Below are positions 47,397-59,789 of a stretch of 64,000 bases of DNA, piece by piece. The position numbers and the translations under genes are program-made. The stretch lies in the NCBI RefSeq assembly GCF_030445035.2, contig NC_080679.1:116657992-116721991 (forward strand), in the 5' to 3' direction. A model generated the notes under the pieces. The model searched no databases and was not told the origin of the DNA. It saw only the letters and a list, made by a program, of their open reading frames with translations. Numbering within the stretch: position 1 is the stretch's first letter; each line of letters starts with the position of its first letter. Source of the DNA: Dasypus novemcinctus. Lineage: Eukaryota > Chordata > Mammalia > Cingulata > Dasypodidae.

Positions 47397-47829
47397 CTCA
47401 TGTTGCAGCATTTTAATTTGCCCTATTCTCATTCTGTTCTTCTCAACCTTGAAAACCAACAGCCTCACAATAATGGTCTCTGGGTATCTATAAACTAGCA
47501 GACTGTCAGTCACTGGAGGTGGAAGAATGGGTTTGGAACTCCCCAAAGTGCTCCATTTCGAGAGAACTTTCAATTTGACCTGTCTAGAAGCTCCCTCTAC
47601 AGTTTCACACTCCCCACCCACACACACAGCGCTTATCTTTACTTGTCCTGACTGAGAAGTTACTCAATGCAAACAACTTTCCCCGTTCCTGTCCCCATAT
47701 AAATGTGTTGAAAATAATCAGCAGTAATTAGTTAATATCACAGTTTCTTAAAACAAGAATAACAATTATGGCAAAAAGGAGGTTGACTAAAACAACATAA
47801 AAGGAAAAGCTGGGGAATGAGATATTCAA
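47397..47829. other. spacer between two L1 5' ends
   Basis: No clear gene or repeat. It separates the 5' end of the minus-strand L1 from the start of the plus-strand L1. Part may be 5' UTR of the latter. Confidence 0.45.
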
Positions 47830-50254
47830 GGGGTGCATAAAAAACTCCATTGTATTCCTGGGAAGTTAGAAGGCCATACTCATGTGCACAGCTTTGTGTA
47901 TGCCCAGGAAAGACTTGAAGAAGTCCTAATCATTTGCCTATGGATGACTGAGAATCTGTGCAAGCAGAAGGTGAAGAATTGCAAACTGCAGAGAATTCAA
48001 AGTGTTGTCTAACACATACAAATCCCTTCAAGAAAGGTGGGAAGACCTACTGGATCAAGGAATTTAAGGAAATACCTCCTCGATCATTAATTGACCACTA
48101 AGATAACCAAGCAGAGGTTTAAAAGGCCATGCATGGCAAAGAATATAGACTTTAAAGAGTTATGGAAAAACAACAACATAGAAATAACAACAATGACAAA
48201 CAGCATCAAAAGCAAATCCTGGAGTAGGGTAGGGGGAATCTGATTTCTAGAGTTACTTCTTTGTATTATCTAAAATGCCTAATTTTCAACAAGAAAGTGT
48301 AAGACATGCAAAAAAACTAAAAATATGGTCCATACACAGGGAAGAAAGCAGTCAATAGAAACTTTCCTTAAGGAAGCCCAGAGGTCAGATCACTAGGCAA
48401 AGGTATAAATCACTGATTATAAATATGTTCAAAGAGTTAAAGGAAATCATGATGTCTCACCAAATATAGAATATCAATAATGAGATTGAAATTATAAAAT
48501 AAATATAAAAAAATAAAATTTTAAAATCTAATAGAAATTTTGGAGTTTCAAAATACAATAACTGAAATGAAAAATTTGCTAAAGTGGATCATCAGCTTTT
48601 TAAGAAAAGAATCAGTGAACTTGAAGACAGGTCAGTTGAGATTATTCAGTTTGAGGAACAGAAAGGAAATAAACATGAATAGAACTTCAGAGATTTGTGG
48701 AACATAGTCAAACATAGCATGTGCATTATGGGAATGCCTGGAGAAGAGAAGAGAGAAAAAATGATGGAAATAATATTTGAAGAAATTATTTATTCCAAAA
48801 ATTTAAGAAAAACTATACAGTCAAGAAACTCAATAAACTCCAAATAGGATAAACTTAAAGAGATCTACACCTAAATACACTACCATCAAACCATTGAAAT
48901 TCAAAGACAGAGAATCATGAAAGTCTATATAGAAGTTATTCATCACATACAAAGGATCATCACTAAGATTAACAGCTGATTTATCATCAAAAACCATGGA
49001 GGCCAGAAGGCAATAGGATGGCATTTTCATACTGAGAGAACTGATATATAGAACTGCCTCACATGAAAGACTAAAGGATGTCATTCAAGCTGAAATGAAA
49101 TGGTATTAGAGATTAACTTGACTCGATACAAAGAAAGAGAAAGCACAGTTAAATATGATTATATATATATATATTTAAAAGACACTATGTGTGTGTTTTG
49201 CCTTTAATTCTTTTTTATCCTGATTTATGGACTTTTGCATAAAGCAGTAATAAAAAAACTATTTTCATGTATTTATAATATATAAAGATGTAATTTGTAT
49301 GAAAATAATAGGGGATAGGGAAATGTAAAGGAGTTATAAGAACTATAAAGAAGCAAAATTTTATATACTATTAAAATTGGTATCAATCTGAAATATATTT
49401 CTATAAATGAAGTTCTTAATTGTAATCCCCAGAGCCATCACTAAGAAAATAATGTAACATATATAGCCAAAGAAACAAGAAGAGAATTAAAATGGTACAT
49501 TAGAAGATATCTATTTAACACAAAAAAGCAGTAATGGAGATATAGAGGAACAAAAAAAAAAAAACAAGACATATAGAAAACAAATAACAAAATGACATAT
49601 ATAAGTCTTACTTTTTCAGTAATTACATTAAATATAAATGAATTAAACATATTTTGCCAAGGGCAGAGATTAGCAAAACAGACTTAAAAACAACCAGGAA
49701 CAAACTATATGCTATTTATAGGAGACACAATTATTTTCAAAGACACAAATAATTTGAAAGTAAAAGATGAAAAAAGATATGCCATGCAAACAAACCAAAA
49801 GAGAATTGGCATGCCTATACTAATATTGAACAAAATGGATTTTAAGACAAAAATTGTGACTAGAAACAATGAAGGACATTTTATAATGTTAAAAGGCCAT
49901 TCCATCTGGAAGACATACAATTAAAAACATGTATGCAAATTATAACAGAACCCAAAATACATGAAGCAAAGCCTCATAAGTTTGAGAGTGAAATAGACAA
50001 TTAAACAATAGTTTTCAGTACCTTCTTAATGGATAAAACAACTAGGCATATGATTAATAAGGAATAGAAAAGTTTGGAAACACAATGAAATAACTAGACT
50101 TAACAGACATCTATAAAACATTCTGCTTATTGATAGCAAAATACACATACATCTCACGTTAATATGGGGCATTCTCCAGGATCACTATATGTTTGGCCTC
50201 AGTATAATAGGAAGGACTAAAATCATTTCCCCACTTGTCCCAAGTATGGTGAGG

Positions 50255-50625
50255 AGTTGTATAAAATGACAGCTTTCCACTGAATTGAGAATAAGTCAAA
50301 CCAAAGAAAGACTCGGATAAGTCCAGCTTTGCAAGTAATGAGCATTTATTTAGGGCCTTATTTGAGGCCCTTGTCCTCAGCAGTGCGAGGAGAGATGGCA
50401 TTTTCTGAGCTCAATCATCCTAGCTTGCTGCAAAACAAGAGGAGTCTTTTGCATTTCTATGTGCAGATGGGGAAGGCACATGGTAGGCAACAGGACTTCA
50501 AAGAATGTATTGTTAAAGTATTTTACCGATCAGTCACCATTTCACAGCCAGTTCCCAAGGCTTGCCTTTTAACAATTTAGGAATGGAATGTTGCTGCATC
50601 TGAAAGGAGAAAGAACTGTAAGAGT
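50255..50625 (-). mobile_element. unidentified LTR-like insert in the old L1
   Basis: Breaks the endonuclease part of ORF2. It contains GCATTTATTTAGGG near 50342, which is AATAAA on the minus strand, followed by a GC-richer stretch; this suggests an LTR on the minus strand. Ends and target duplication are not clear, so the boundaries are approximate. Confidence 0.4.
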
Positions 50626-51012
50626 TGGAGGAGAAAAATGCAATGCCATATATGCCACACCACTATAGTGGAATTAAATTACAAAATCAATAAGGAAATT
50701 TTGTATTCACAAATATGTGGAAGTAAAAGGAAATACTTCTAAATCAAAGAAGAAATCCAAAGGGAAGTTAGAAAATACTTTAAGATGAATGAAAATGAAT
50801 ATACCACATACCAAATCTTATGGGATGCAGTAAAAATGCTGATAGGGAAAACTATAGCCATAAAAGCCCATGTTAAAAATGAAGAATGATCTTTAGTCAA
50901 TAACTCAAACTTGAACCTTAAGAAACTAGAAAAAGAGGAGCAAACTAAACCCAAAGGAAGCAGAAGGAACAAAATAATAAATATTTGAGTGTAAATAAAT
51001 GAAATAGAAAAG

Positions 51013-51643
51013 TGTGGCAGTTTGAAATTAGTTTATGAATTCCAAAAAGAGAAAGATGATGTTGGTAAACTAATCTATCCTGTGGATGTGATGCCTTTCA
51101 GTTGCATTAAATTCCATTGAGCATTCTTTGATCAGATTACTTGATAAGCTTACTACAGGTCTTTTGATTGGATTGCATCAGTGAGGTATGACTCAGATTG
51201 AGTCTCCACTCCATTGTTGGGTGTGATATAAACCCAGAGACGCAGAGAGAGGCAGACAGACAGAGAAAAAGTAAGCCACCATATTTAATCCTGCCATATG
51301 AAAGAGGACTAGAGGATCTCTTAAGTCCAAAGATCCAGAAGGCTGGGTCCTTGTTGCAGCTCAAGAAGAGAAAAGCCCTATGCCTAATAATTGGCAGCTG
51401 AGCTCCAGGACTTGGGCTCCAAAAGATGGTAGATTCTGGAGGGGAAGAGAGACTTCTGCAGAGAGTGGCAGCCATCTTCACCATGTGGCAGCTGACATTG
51501 GTGAGAAAACATCTCTGATGGTGCCTTGGTTTGGACTTTCCACAGCCTTGGAATGGTAAGTTTTTATCCCACATAAATCCCCTGTATGAAAGTCAACCCA
51601 TTTCTGGTACTTTGCATCGGCAGCCCCTTAGCAAATTAAAACA
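51013..51643 (+). mobile_element. solo LTR (ERVL-like), plus strand
   Basis: A 631-base LTR starting TGTGGCAGTTTGAAATTAG and ending GCAAATTAAAACA. It has a 5-bp target duplication AAAAG at 51008-51012 and 51644-51648, inside L1 ORF2. The ends and the 5-bp duplication fit a class III (ERVL) element. Related to 37847-38413. It carries no internal retroviral region. Confidence 0.88.
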
Positions 51644-53254
51644 AAAAGCAATAGACAAAATCAACAACCAAAAGTTGCTTCTTTGATAAGATCAACAAAA
51701 CTGACAAATTTTTAACTTCACTGACCAAGAAATTCACGACTAACATCATATTTAGTGGTGAAAGACTGATTCGTTCTTCTAAGAGTAGGGAATAAAGAAG
51801 GAAGTCAGCTCTTACCACTTCTATTTAACATTGTACTGCCATTCTTGTTAGAGCAAGAGCAGTCTCCAGACTAGAGAGGTGGAGAGGGAGGAGTAAAACT
51901 ATCTCTATTTGCAGATGGCAATGATTTGTATATAGAAAATCCTATCTACAACTAATTGTTTTACCAAGGAATAATAAACAAGTTCAGCAATATTGAAGAA
52001 TCCATTCACAGAAATTAATTGCATTTTATATCTTAGCAGTGAGCAATCTAAAACTGTGACTAAGAAAATCCCATTAGGAACGGCATCAAAAAAGAATGAA
52101 ACACTTAGGAATTAAAAGACTTGAAACTGAAAACTACTAAACTATATTGGAAGAAGTTTAAAAATGATCCAAATAAGTAGAAATATATACCATATACGTA
52201 GGTTAGAAGACTTAATATTTTTAAGATGCAGTATCCCTAAAGCAATCTACAGATGAACTCCAATCCCTAGCAAAATCCCATCTGGCTTTCTTTTTTTTGC
52301 AAAAATTGTCAAAATGACCCTACAGTTTACATGGAAAAGCAAGGGACCCCAAAAAGCCAAACCAGTCATGAGTATATCTGGAGGAGTCATGCTCCCATTA
52401 TCAAAACGTGCTACAAATCTTCAGTAATTAAATCAGTGTGGTGTTGGCATTGGGCTAAACATAAACCAAAGGTTTAGATCTATCTGCAAGTCCAGACAAA
52501 AGCATTTATAGTCAATTGATTTTCACCAACGGTGCCATGACAATACAATGGGGGAAATAATAGACTTTCAAGCAAATGATGTTGGGTAAACTGGATACTC
52601 ATATATAAAAGAATGAATTTGAACTCTTACCTCATACCATATACATAAATATAAAATTCATAGAAGACGACATAAGAATAAATTTTGTGAGTTTGAATTA
52701 GGCAGTGGTTTCTTAGCACCAGAAGCACAAGTGATGAGAAAAATATAGAAAGTTTTTTACTTAATCAAAATTAAAAGCTTTTGTATTTTAAATGATACCA
52801 TTAGGAAAGTGAAAAAACAATGCACAAGAAGAGAGAATATGTTAGCAAATTAGATGTCTGACAAGGGACTTATATCCAGAGCATGTAAAGAACTCTTGCA
52901 ACTCAGCAATAAAAAGACAATCAAATTAAAAATAGACAAGGAATTTGAATAGACATTTCTCCAAAGAAGATGTGCAAATGGCCAAAAAGCTCATGAAAAG
53001 ATGTTCAACACCATCAGTTATTAGAGGCGTTATCACTTCACACCCACTAGGATGACAATAATAAAAAAGATGTACAATAAGTGTTGGCAAGAATTTGGAA
53101 AAATTGAGACCTTCATACACTGCTGTTGGATTGTAAAATGGTGTGGCCACTTTGGGAAACATTTTGGGAATGTCACCAGATGCTAAACAGTGTCACCATA
53201 TGGCTCAGCAGTTCCACTCCAAGATATACACAAGAGAATTGAAACATGTGTCTA

Positions 53255-53360
53255 GTGCTTACTTTGGCAGCACATATAGTAAAATTATAATGGTACAAAA
53301 AGATTAATATGGCACCTGTGCAAGGATGACATGCAAATTTGTGAAGCATTACTCATTTTT
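53255..53360 (+). pseudogene. U6 snRNA pseudogene
   Basis: About 106 bases align end to end with the 107-base spliceosomal U6 RNA. GTGCTTACTTTGGCAGCACA is the 5' stem-loop and GCAAGGATGACATGCAAATT the 3' half, with a T run at the end. It is not a working gene: the ACAGAGA box reads ACAAAAAG with bases lost, and many other positions differ. A-rich sequence follows at once (53362-53384). GAAACATGTGTCTA on the left and GAAAATATATATCCA on the right may be a decayed target duplication. It lies inside an L1, with no U6 promoter elements seen upstream. This is a retroposed copy made by L1. Confidence 0.93.
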
Positions 53361-53895
53361 ATAGAAAAAAGAAAAAAAAAAGAAAATATATATCCACCCC
53401 AAAATTTGTATGCTAATGTTCATAGCAGCATGATTCACAATGGCCCCAGACTGGAAACAACCAATGTCCATCAATTAATGAATGGATAAATAAAATGTGG
53501 TACAACCATACAATGGAATATTTTTCAGTCATAAAGAGGAATGAAGATCTGATATATGCTACAATATGTATGGTCCTTGAAAATATTATGCTAAGTGAAA
53601 GAAGACAGGCAACAAAGGCCATATACTATATGATTCCATTTATATGGAATGTCCATAGATAAATCCCTAGAGACGGAAAGTAGATGAGTGGTTGCCAGGT
53701 GCTGGGGAGAAGGGGATATGGGGAGCAATTACTAATAGTCACACAGATTCTATTTTGGGTGATAAATGTTTTAAAATTAAATAGTGGTGATGGTTATACA
53801 ACTCTCTGAATATTTTAAAACCATTGACTAGTGCTCTTTGAAAGGATGAATTTTATTGTATATGATACATCTCAATAAACCTATTACCAAAAATA

Positions 53896-54526
53896 CTAAG
53901 GGAGAAACCAGAGTAACTGAAACATCAGATTCAAGTCCATCCTACCAATCTGGGGGTCTAAGGTAAGAGTAGAAATGGATATTCACATGTCACATGACTT
54001 TTTACAAAACTATGAATCAGTGAAAGAGAGTCTTATATATGTTTCCTGCTTTGACAAATACACCTTTGTAAAAACCCATATGGCCAGGCTTGAATTTCAA
54101 ATTCACGGACTCCTTGGAGGTCTGTGCTAGTACATGTTGGTGCTGGGATGCTGTCCCCAGAGCCCAGCCTTCCCACTTTCTCGATCCACCCCTGTTTCCA
54201 GCACTCCTGTGAGAGGACTCACATGCACACGCATGAACACCTCAGCCTGCACATGCAAGTTCTGTCCAAACCCTCGGCAGTCAACCATCCAAGGCCACTT
54301 TTGGCTCTAGGACTATAAACAGTAGCAGAATAGACTGCCCTCAGAAGTATGGACTGTGGAAGAGGCTCTCAGCAGGCTCAGGGTATTGGGCAGAGGTTTC
54401 CCTCCAAGGTATTACACATGGTATGTGTGTGTGGAATGAGGACTCCGGGGGCCATCATCTCTTGGTTCTCTGAGAGAATGGGGATGTCTAAAGCATGGAC
54501 AGAGCAGAGCTTTCTAGAGCAGGGCT
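53896..54526. other. unique sequence
   Basis: No gene recognised. A short CA-rich patch near 54220-54260. Confidence 0.5.
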
Positions 54527-54720
54527 CAGGAAATTTCATCTCAAGGGCCCAATCCATTTCAGTTCCTCTTTTTGTAAGTAAAGTTTTATTGGAATACAGC
54601 TGTACCCATTTGCTTATGTACTGTCTATGTGTTTTACAGCAGCCCTGAACAGTTATGCCAGAGACCATCTAGTCTATATGCCTAAAATATTTACTATCTG
54701 GCCCTTTACAGAATAGACTA
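54527..54720 (-). mobile_element. hAT-type DNA transposon remnant (non-autonomous)
   Basis: GAAATTTCATCTCAAGGGCC, then 'TTTGTAAGTAAAGTTTTATTGGAA' and 'TACAGCTGTACCCATTTGC', then GCCAGAGACCATCTAG and AAAATATTTACTATCTGGCC give the same element as at 33612, in the same orientation and slightly better kept. Confidence 0.8.
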
Positions 54721-56218
54721 CTCACCTTGCACTAGAACATGGGACCAGAGCAAAGGCCTGTCTCCCTTAGGTTTAAGGTTGTGGAGCTCAGAATGCCAGA
54801 CCTAGCATCATACTCAGGTACAGGGTAGGGGAATAAAGGCCAGGAGAGTTACAGTTTTGAGGATAAGTGAGATAGTGGATGGGAAATGGCTTTGAGGTAA
54901 AAGGAACTTGTTTTGCTTCTGAAAGCAAGTTGAAGGCCAAATGCCTTCCAATGGCCTATGAGACCTTCATAACCTCATGCCTGCCCGACTTTCCCACTCT
55001 TGTTCTATCATTTCCCTTACCTTTCAGCTCAAACCCATCACTTGTGGCTGAGGTGAAATCTGAAAAGTGGAGCTTTTCCAGCTAGGGGCCCTTGATTCAG
55101 TTTTGACACAGACTTGTGTGGCCACATTAATTTTTCCTGTGTCACATGGACAGGTCACTGTGCTGCTTGAATCTGGACATCCCTTTGAAGTGGATGTCTG
55201 AGATGCCAGGTGCTTGACAGCTACTAAGGCATTGGAGTCAGGTCTTAGCTGACAGTGTGGTTGAGCATGTAGTTGGAGGACCAGTGATTAACACGTGAAA
55301 TGTTGAGGGGCAGAAGATAATTTATTACAGCAATTCAAAAGGTTTTCATTGAGAGCTTGTTTATCTTCCCTGTATTAGTCACTTTGTTTGCTGTGGTGAT
55401 CAAAGGCAAAAATGACACAAAATCCCTGCTCTCAAAGAGCTCATCATGTAGAAGATGAGATAAACTCCTCCTGCTCCCCTTAAAACATAATATACCATAC
55501 TAAGCATAAACAGGGTGTTATTAGAATTGGAAGTGAGCCACTGGCCCAGACAAGTGAATGGCACCTTCCTGGAGAAGATAAGGGAGCTGGCCCCAGAAAG
55601 ACAAGGAGAAGCAGGTGGAAAGGAATAGGATCTAGAAGGGCTTCACGACTGCGGGGAGCCAGAGTGAAGGATCCAAGTGGGTGGGTGGGAGGAAGAAGGG
55701 TGGAGATAATCCAGGAACATGGTTGGTGAAAGGCCTGTGAGGCCAAGCCAAGGCTTGAACTTTGTCCTGAGGGCAATGGGGAAGTCTGAAGTGCTGTGAA
55801 CTGATCAGATAATCATTCTGAATCATGCCCTGGCTACACTGTCAGGGTTGAGTAGAGTTGAACCTACCAGGTAGCAGACAGGAATCTATGCTGATGGTCA
55901 AATAGGTAATTGAGAAGGAACCAAACCAAAGTCATGGATATAGAGAGGGTGGGTGATAGACACTACAGACATTCCAAAACTTGAACCAACAGAGATCCAA
56001 GTGGAAGGGGAAGGAGGGAAGAGAGAAAAGAGAAAGGCTGGCTGACATTTAGAGGTTCAATGACGCAGGATGGTGGGGTCATTAAATGGAGAGAAAAGGG
56101 AAAGCAGGTTTCGATGGAGGCAGAGGGATTATGAGAGCTGGGGCTTGGGTGTGTGAGGCTGAGGTGTCTGTGAAACATCAGGTGAAGGTGACCAACTTGC
56201 ATTTCCAGGTACATGCCT
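54721..56218. other. unique sequence
   Basis: No exon, RNA gene or named repeat recognised. Open frames of up to 98 residues lack domains. A purine-rich part lies at 55540-55760. Confidence 0.5.
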
Positions 56219-56311
56219 GGGGAGCCAGTGTGGCTCAGTGGTTTGAGTGCCGACTTCCCACATACGAGGTCCTGGGTTCAATCCCTGGTCCTGGTACCTA
56301 AAAAAAAAAAA
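56219..56311 (+). mobile_element. DAS-type SINE monomer, plus strand
   Basis: GGGGAGCCAGTGTGGCTCAG starts it. TGGCTCAGTGG is the A box, TGGGTTCAATCCCTGG the B box, and an A tail follows. The flank pair ACATGCCTG and ACATGACTC could be a decayed duplication. Same monomer type as 26385-26472. Confidence 0.88.
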
Positions 56312-57544
56312 GCACATGACTCGATCAAAGGAAAGGGATTAGAATTAGTAAAATGATCTAGAAGCCATCAGAGTTGTTGAAACCATGGGAGGGAGCACAA
56401 TTTCCTAAGAGACAAAACCTAAGAACCATAGGGAAAGAGACTAAATAGAGTAGTCCAGTTAATAATTGAACTCTGAAATACTCATGCTAAACACAAACAA
56501 CCATAACACCATTTCAAGAAACTTACATGTTGTATATTAACGTCTCAATCCTGTGGCAAGCTTGATGCTGTGGGTTAGAAAATGGTGATTCTAATACAAT
56601 CAGTAACTGGTAGCACCTGGAAAGAACAATCAAAATCAGCTGAAAAATAATGAAAAAATAGAAGTGTAATTGAAATGCTGCTGACCATAACTTTGCCTGT
56701 TAGAATTGCTTTTGTGTGATAACCTGTGTTTCAAAGAAAAAAATCAGACTATTTCTTAATTGCCTTAACTGGGCAATAATGCTATAATGCTCCTATAGGA
56801 TTTTATACCTTTAAAGTACTTCAGAATCCTTAATTAGCCATTTCTCATCAGTTCTGTGAGTTAGACCTTTCCGTCATGTTTGCGTTCCTGCTGAGCAGCT
56901 GCTGACTGTCCCCCTCGGGTTGTAATTCATAACCCATTACTGTGAGCTGAGTTTATTGGACAAAGCACTTGTTCTGAGAACCTGCCTGTTTTGATTATTG
57001 AAATAACATCGGTTTGAGTTTGGTGTTGCAAGACTTTTTGTTTTGTTTTAATGCAAGGGTAAAATTTGTATATTTTCAATGGTGTTGTTACCCAAAACTG
57101 GTTGAAATGGGCTTAGCTATCATCCTTCTGCAATCTGATTGGTAAAATGCAGGGCTATTAATATGTCTTGTCATCCAGTCCTGTGACTTCTTTCACATCA
57201 TCACCAAGAAATGGACCAATATTTGGACTGTACTCTGGTATCATTGGTGCCACAGGGATCCAGCATTTCTGAAGAGAGGGCAGCCCTAGCACAGTAGGTA
57301 ACAGCCCTTGGCAGAATATGGGAAGGCGAGAGGTTGAAGGTGTTGATCAGGTTTTTAATCCTCAATTAGCAGCAGTCACATATTTTCAATAGACTTCGAA
57401 GGAGCTAGGGTTTGGCCAAATTATAAAGTAGATAAAGACAGTATGCCTCTCCACTTGGGCACACAATCAACAATTGCCTCCCTCCCTGACTTACACGCCA
57501 CAGTCTTTCACATCTTCCTCAACATCCTGTTATAATACTCTGGC
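56312..57544. other. repeat-free block, candidate conserved non-coding element
   Basis: No repeat recognised. The part 56640-57180 has many intact TAATTA/CAATTA/AATTAG-type cores (for example CTTAATTGCCTTAACTGGGC near 56754 and CCTTAATTAGCCATTTCTC near 56828). It has the even composition common in developmental enhancers. No open frame stands out. A regulatory role is inference. Confidence 0.35.
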
Positions 57545-57800
57545 TATGAGGAAGGCTGCAATGAGACATCGGTTCTCGTAATTTGCTGGTGGCGATGTCA
57601 ATTGGTGTGCCTTTTAAGGAAAGCAGTTTAACAATATGTGTTCGGGTATTCTATTCTAATTTAATCTATTCAAAGGAGTACCTGTGATGTGTACAAGTAT
57701 CTGTTTATGAAGATGTTCATTACAACATGATTTATGATAGTGGAATATGGAATATGGAAAATAACTTTCCATCATGAGGAGATTGATCAGTGAGCAATAG
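57545..57800 (+). mobile_element. old L1 fragment (ORF2 end), plus strand
   Basis: 'AATTTGCTGGTGGCGATGTC', AATTGGTGTGCCTTTTAAGG, AAAGCAGTTTAACAATATGT, 'TGAAGATGTTCATTACAACATG' and 'ATAGTGGAATATGGAATATGG' follow the C-terminal ORF2 order of an ancient L1. Much diverged. Confidence 0.65.
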
Positions 57801-59789
57801 AGAATGGAGAATTCTAGATGACGGAATGACTCTGGTAAGGTATTGGTCAGTAGAAGAGGCTTGGGGGTGGAAGGGAAGTAGGCCTCTAACTCATATCCCT
57901 AGAAGGCCAGGCAGGTGATAGAAATAATGGAAGCATGCCAGCAATGAATTCAAAAGCAACAGCATGATAATAAATGGAACTGACATTGGACCTCCTTGTG
58001 GCAGAGACAACAGGGTTTGGTTAGGAGGTGTGTGAGCTGGAGAGTGTCCTGTCTAAAGGTTTGAAGGAAAGAGCTATTACTCTGCATCAACCATTGTTGC
58101 CTAAAAGAAATTGGCTCTGGGTTGTGTTTTGTTTTCATGATTTAAAAGAAGTTGGAAATTTGATTTTTAGGTAAAAATCTACCCCATTTTATATCCTAGC
58201 ATTAATTCTTTAAAAAAAAATTTGGTAGGGTGATTAAAATGTATCTGAAGGCCAGCAAAACCATTCAAGTTGCTGATTCGGATTCCTGGGACATATTCTG
58301 CCAGATGGCAGCTCCTGACCAAGTTCAATTTCTGTTTCCTTGATGTCTTAATAGCACCTCTGCTGTCCCTGACTTTTGTTCTTACACATTTAGAAAAGCA
58401 TCCACTTTCATCTTCTTCACACCTGCCTAAAACTGCGCACACATGCACACAGATGGTCCTGTTTCGTTCTCACTCTATGAGATTGGAAGGGACGATTGAG
58501 CCCGATAGGATATTCTAAGTGCACCCCAGAACCGTCTGCAATCACGCTGCTGTTGCTTAGCATGAGGAATGGCCCTTGGGGTTTGGGAAAGATGTGCTTT
58601 GATGAAGTCACATTTCTGACTTTAATTATTGTCTAGACTAGAGTTTTTTGCAAGCCTGTAAACACATGGATGGTGGTTTGGTGTCTTCGCCGAGAAGGAA
58701 TCCAACCAGAAGGTGCCAAGAAAAGTTCAAAAGGTGTGTGAGCAATGACATGAACCTTCATTTTAAATCTGCAAACTGGATTAAACATTTGACTACTGCT
58801 CTGACCTGAAATTGGCAAAGACGGGATTCCTTCCTAATTCAGTAGGAAGTTCACAACAAAGGCAAATGTACATAAAGCTGACTTACACACACATACAGTT
58901 TAATCTAGCAAAAGTTCTGATACAATTTTGAAGCATCTGGACTTTGGAGATAATTCTCTTCCTAAACCATATAATATTTTATAATTTATAATATTTAAAT
59001 ATTAATATTTAAATGAGACATTTAAATATGTCTCATTTTATCTATTTATATAATATTTTAATGTCTTTGTAGAAAATTTAGAAAATACCATAAAGCACAT
59101 GGAAGAGGATAAAAGAAAATTACATATATTCCCATCATACAAAGATACTCATGTTATATTTCAGGTGTATAACTTCTAATCTTTTTGCAATGCTGATAGA
59201 AATAACAAAAGGACAATTTCCCAAAGCATACCAACACTTGATGTTAAGAATTTGAATTCTATTTTAATGGTAAATTAATTCTACACAAATAACCTATATG
59301 AAAAAATACCAAGAGGTGAGGCCACAAGAAAATCGTAATACAATTTGTAAGAGCGGAGACTGAGCACATTTTTAGCAACATTTTAAGTGCATTTTGCTGG
59401 TAGAGGCCAAGGAGAGCAGAACCCCTTTGGAAGCTGGAAAATGGGATTGCAGAAAAGGAAAGTCACAGATGGATACAACTTATAACTCCTGTGTGAAATA
59501 TAGAGGATTCTTACTAAGAGAATGTGTCTCCAACAGCTTTGAGGGAGGCGTTCTTTACTAATTTAGCCTGAAGTGCATTCAATTAGCCACTCTATTTCCA
59601 GGACTTTCTGCCTAAGCCAATCAATCATTATCAAAAATAGTAAAATCTCCAATAAGCACCTAGTACAGGAAAAGCTTTACCTGTCTATTTACATATATAA
59701 ATATGTGTATGTGTATGCAATGTTTGATATATATGTTATCGGCATTATAGGGCTGTATGATGGAATCATTGTCTTATTTATGTTTTAAG
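57801..59789. other. unique sequence with an AT-rich palindromic patch
   Basis: No gene recognised. A strongly AT-rich stretch at 58960-59062 has a near-perfect palindrome at 59011-59038 (see findings). Confidence 0.5.

Larger units (their letters stand above)
47830..53895 (+). mobile_element. old L1 (L1M type), plus strand, with reverse transcriptase deletion
   Basis: 5' UTR from about 47830 ('GTATGCCCAGGAAAGACTTG' near 47899, 'ATTTTCAACAAGAAAGTG' near 48285) and ORF1 remnant about 48540-49080 ('CATGGAGGCCAGAAGGCAATAGG'). ORF2 begins near 49610, with the endonuclease part to about 50250. A jump near 51730 follows: CACTGACCAAGAAATTC is followed at once by ACTAACATCATATTTAGTGG, skipping about 1.1-1.2 kb of reverse transcriptase. 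The rest runs to a 3' UTR with GGTTGCCAGGTGCTGGGG at 53692 and AATAAA near 53875. Interrupted by an unidentified insert (about 50255-50625), a solo LTR (51013-51643) and a U6 pseudogene. Confidence 0.82.

Noticed and set aside
53255..53360. Working U6 snRNA gene
   Set aside because: Key ACAGAGA box lost, many changes, A-rich 3' flank and no promoter. Called a pseudogene.
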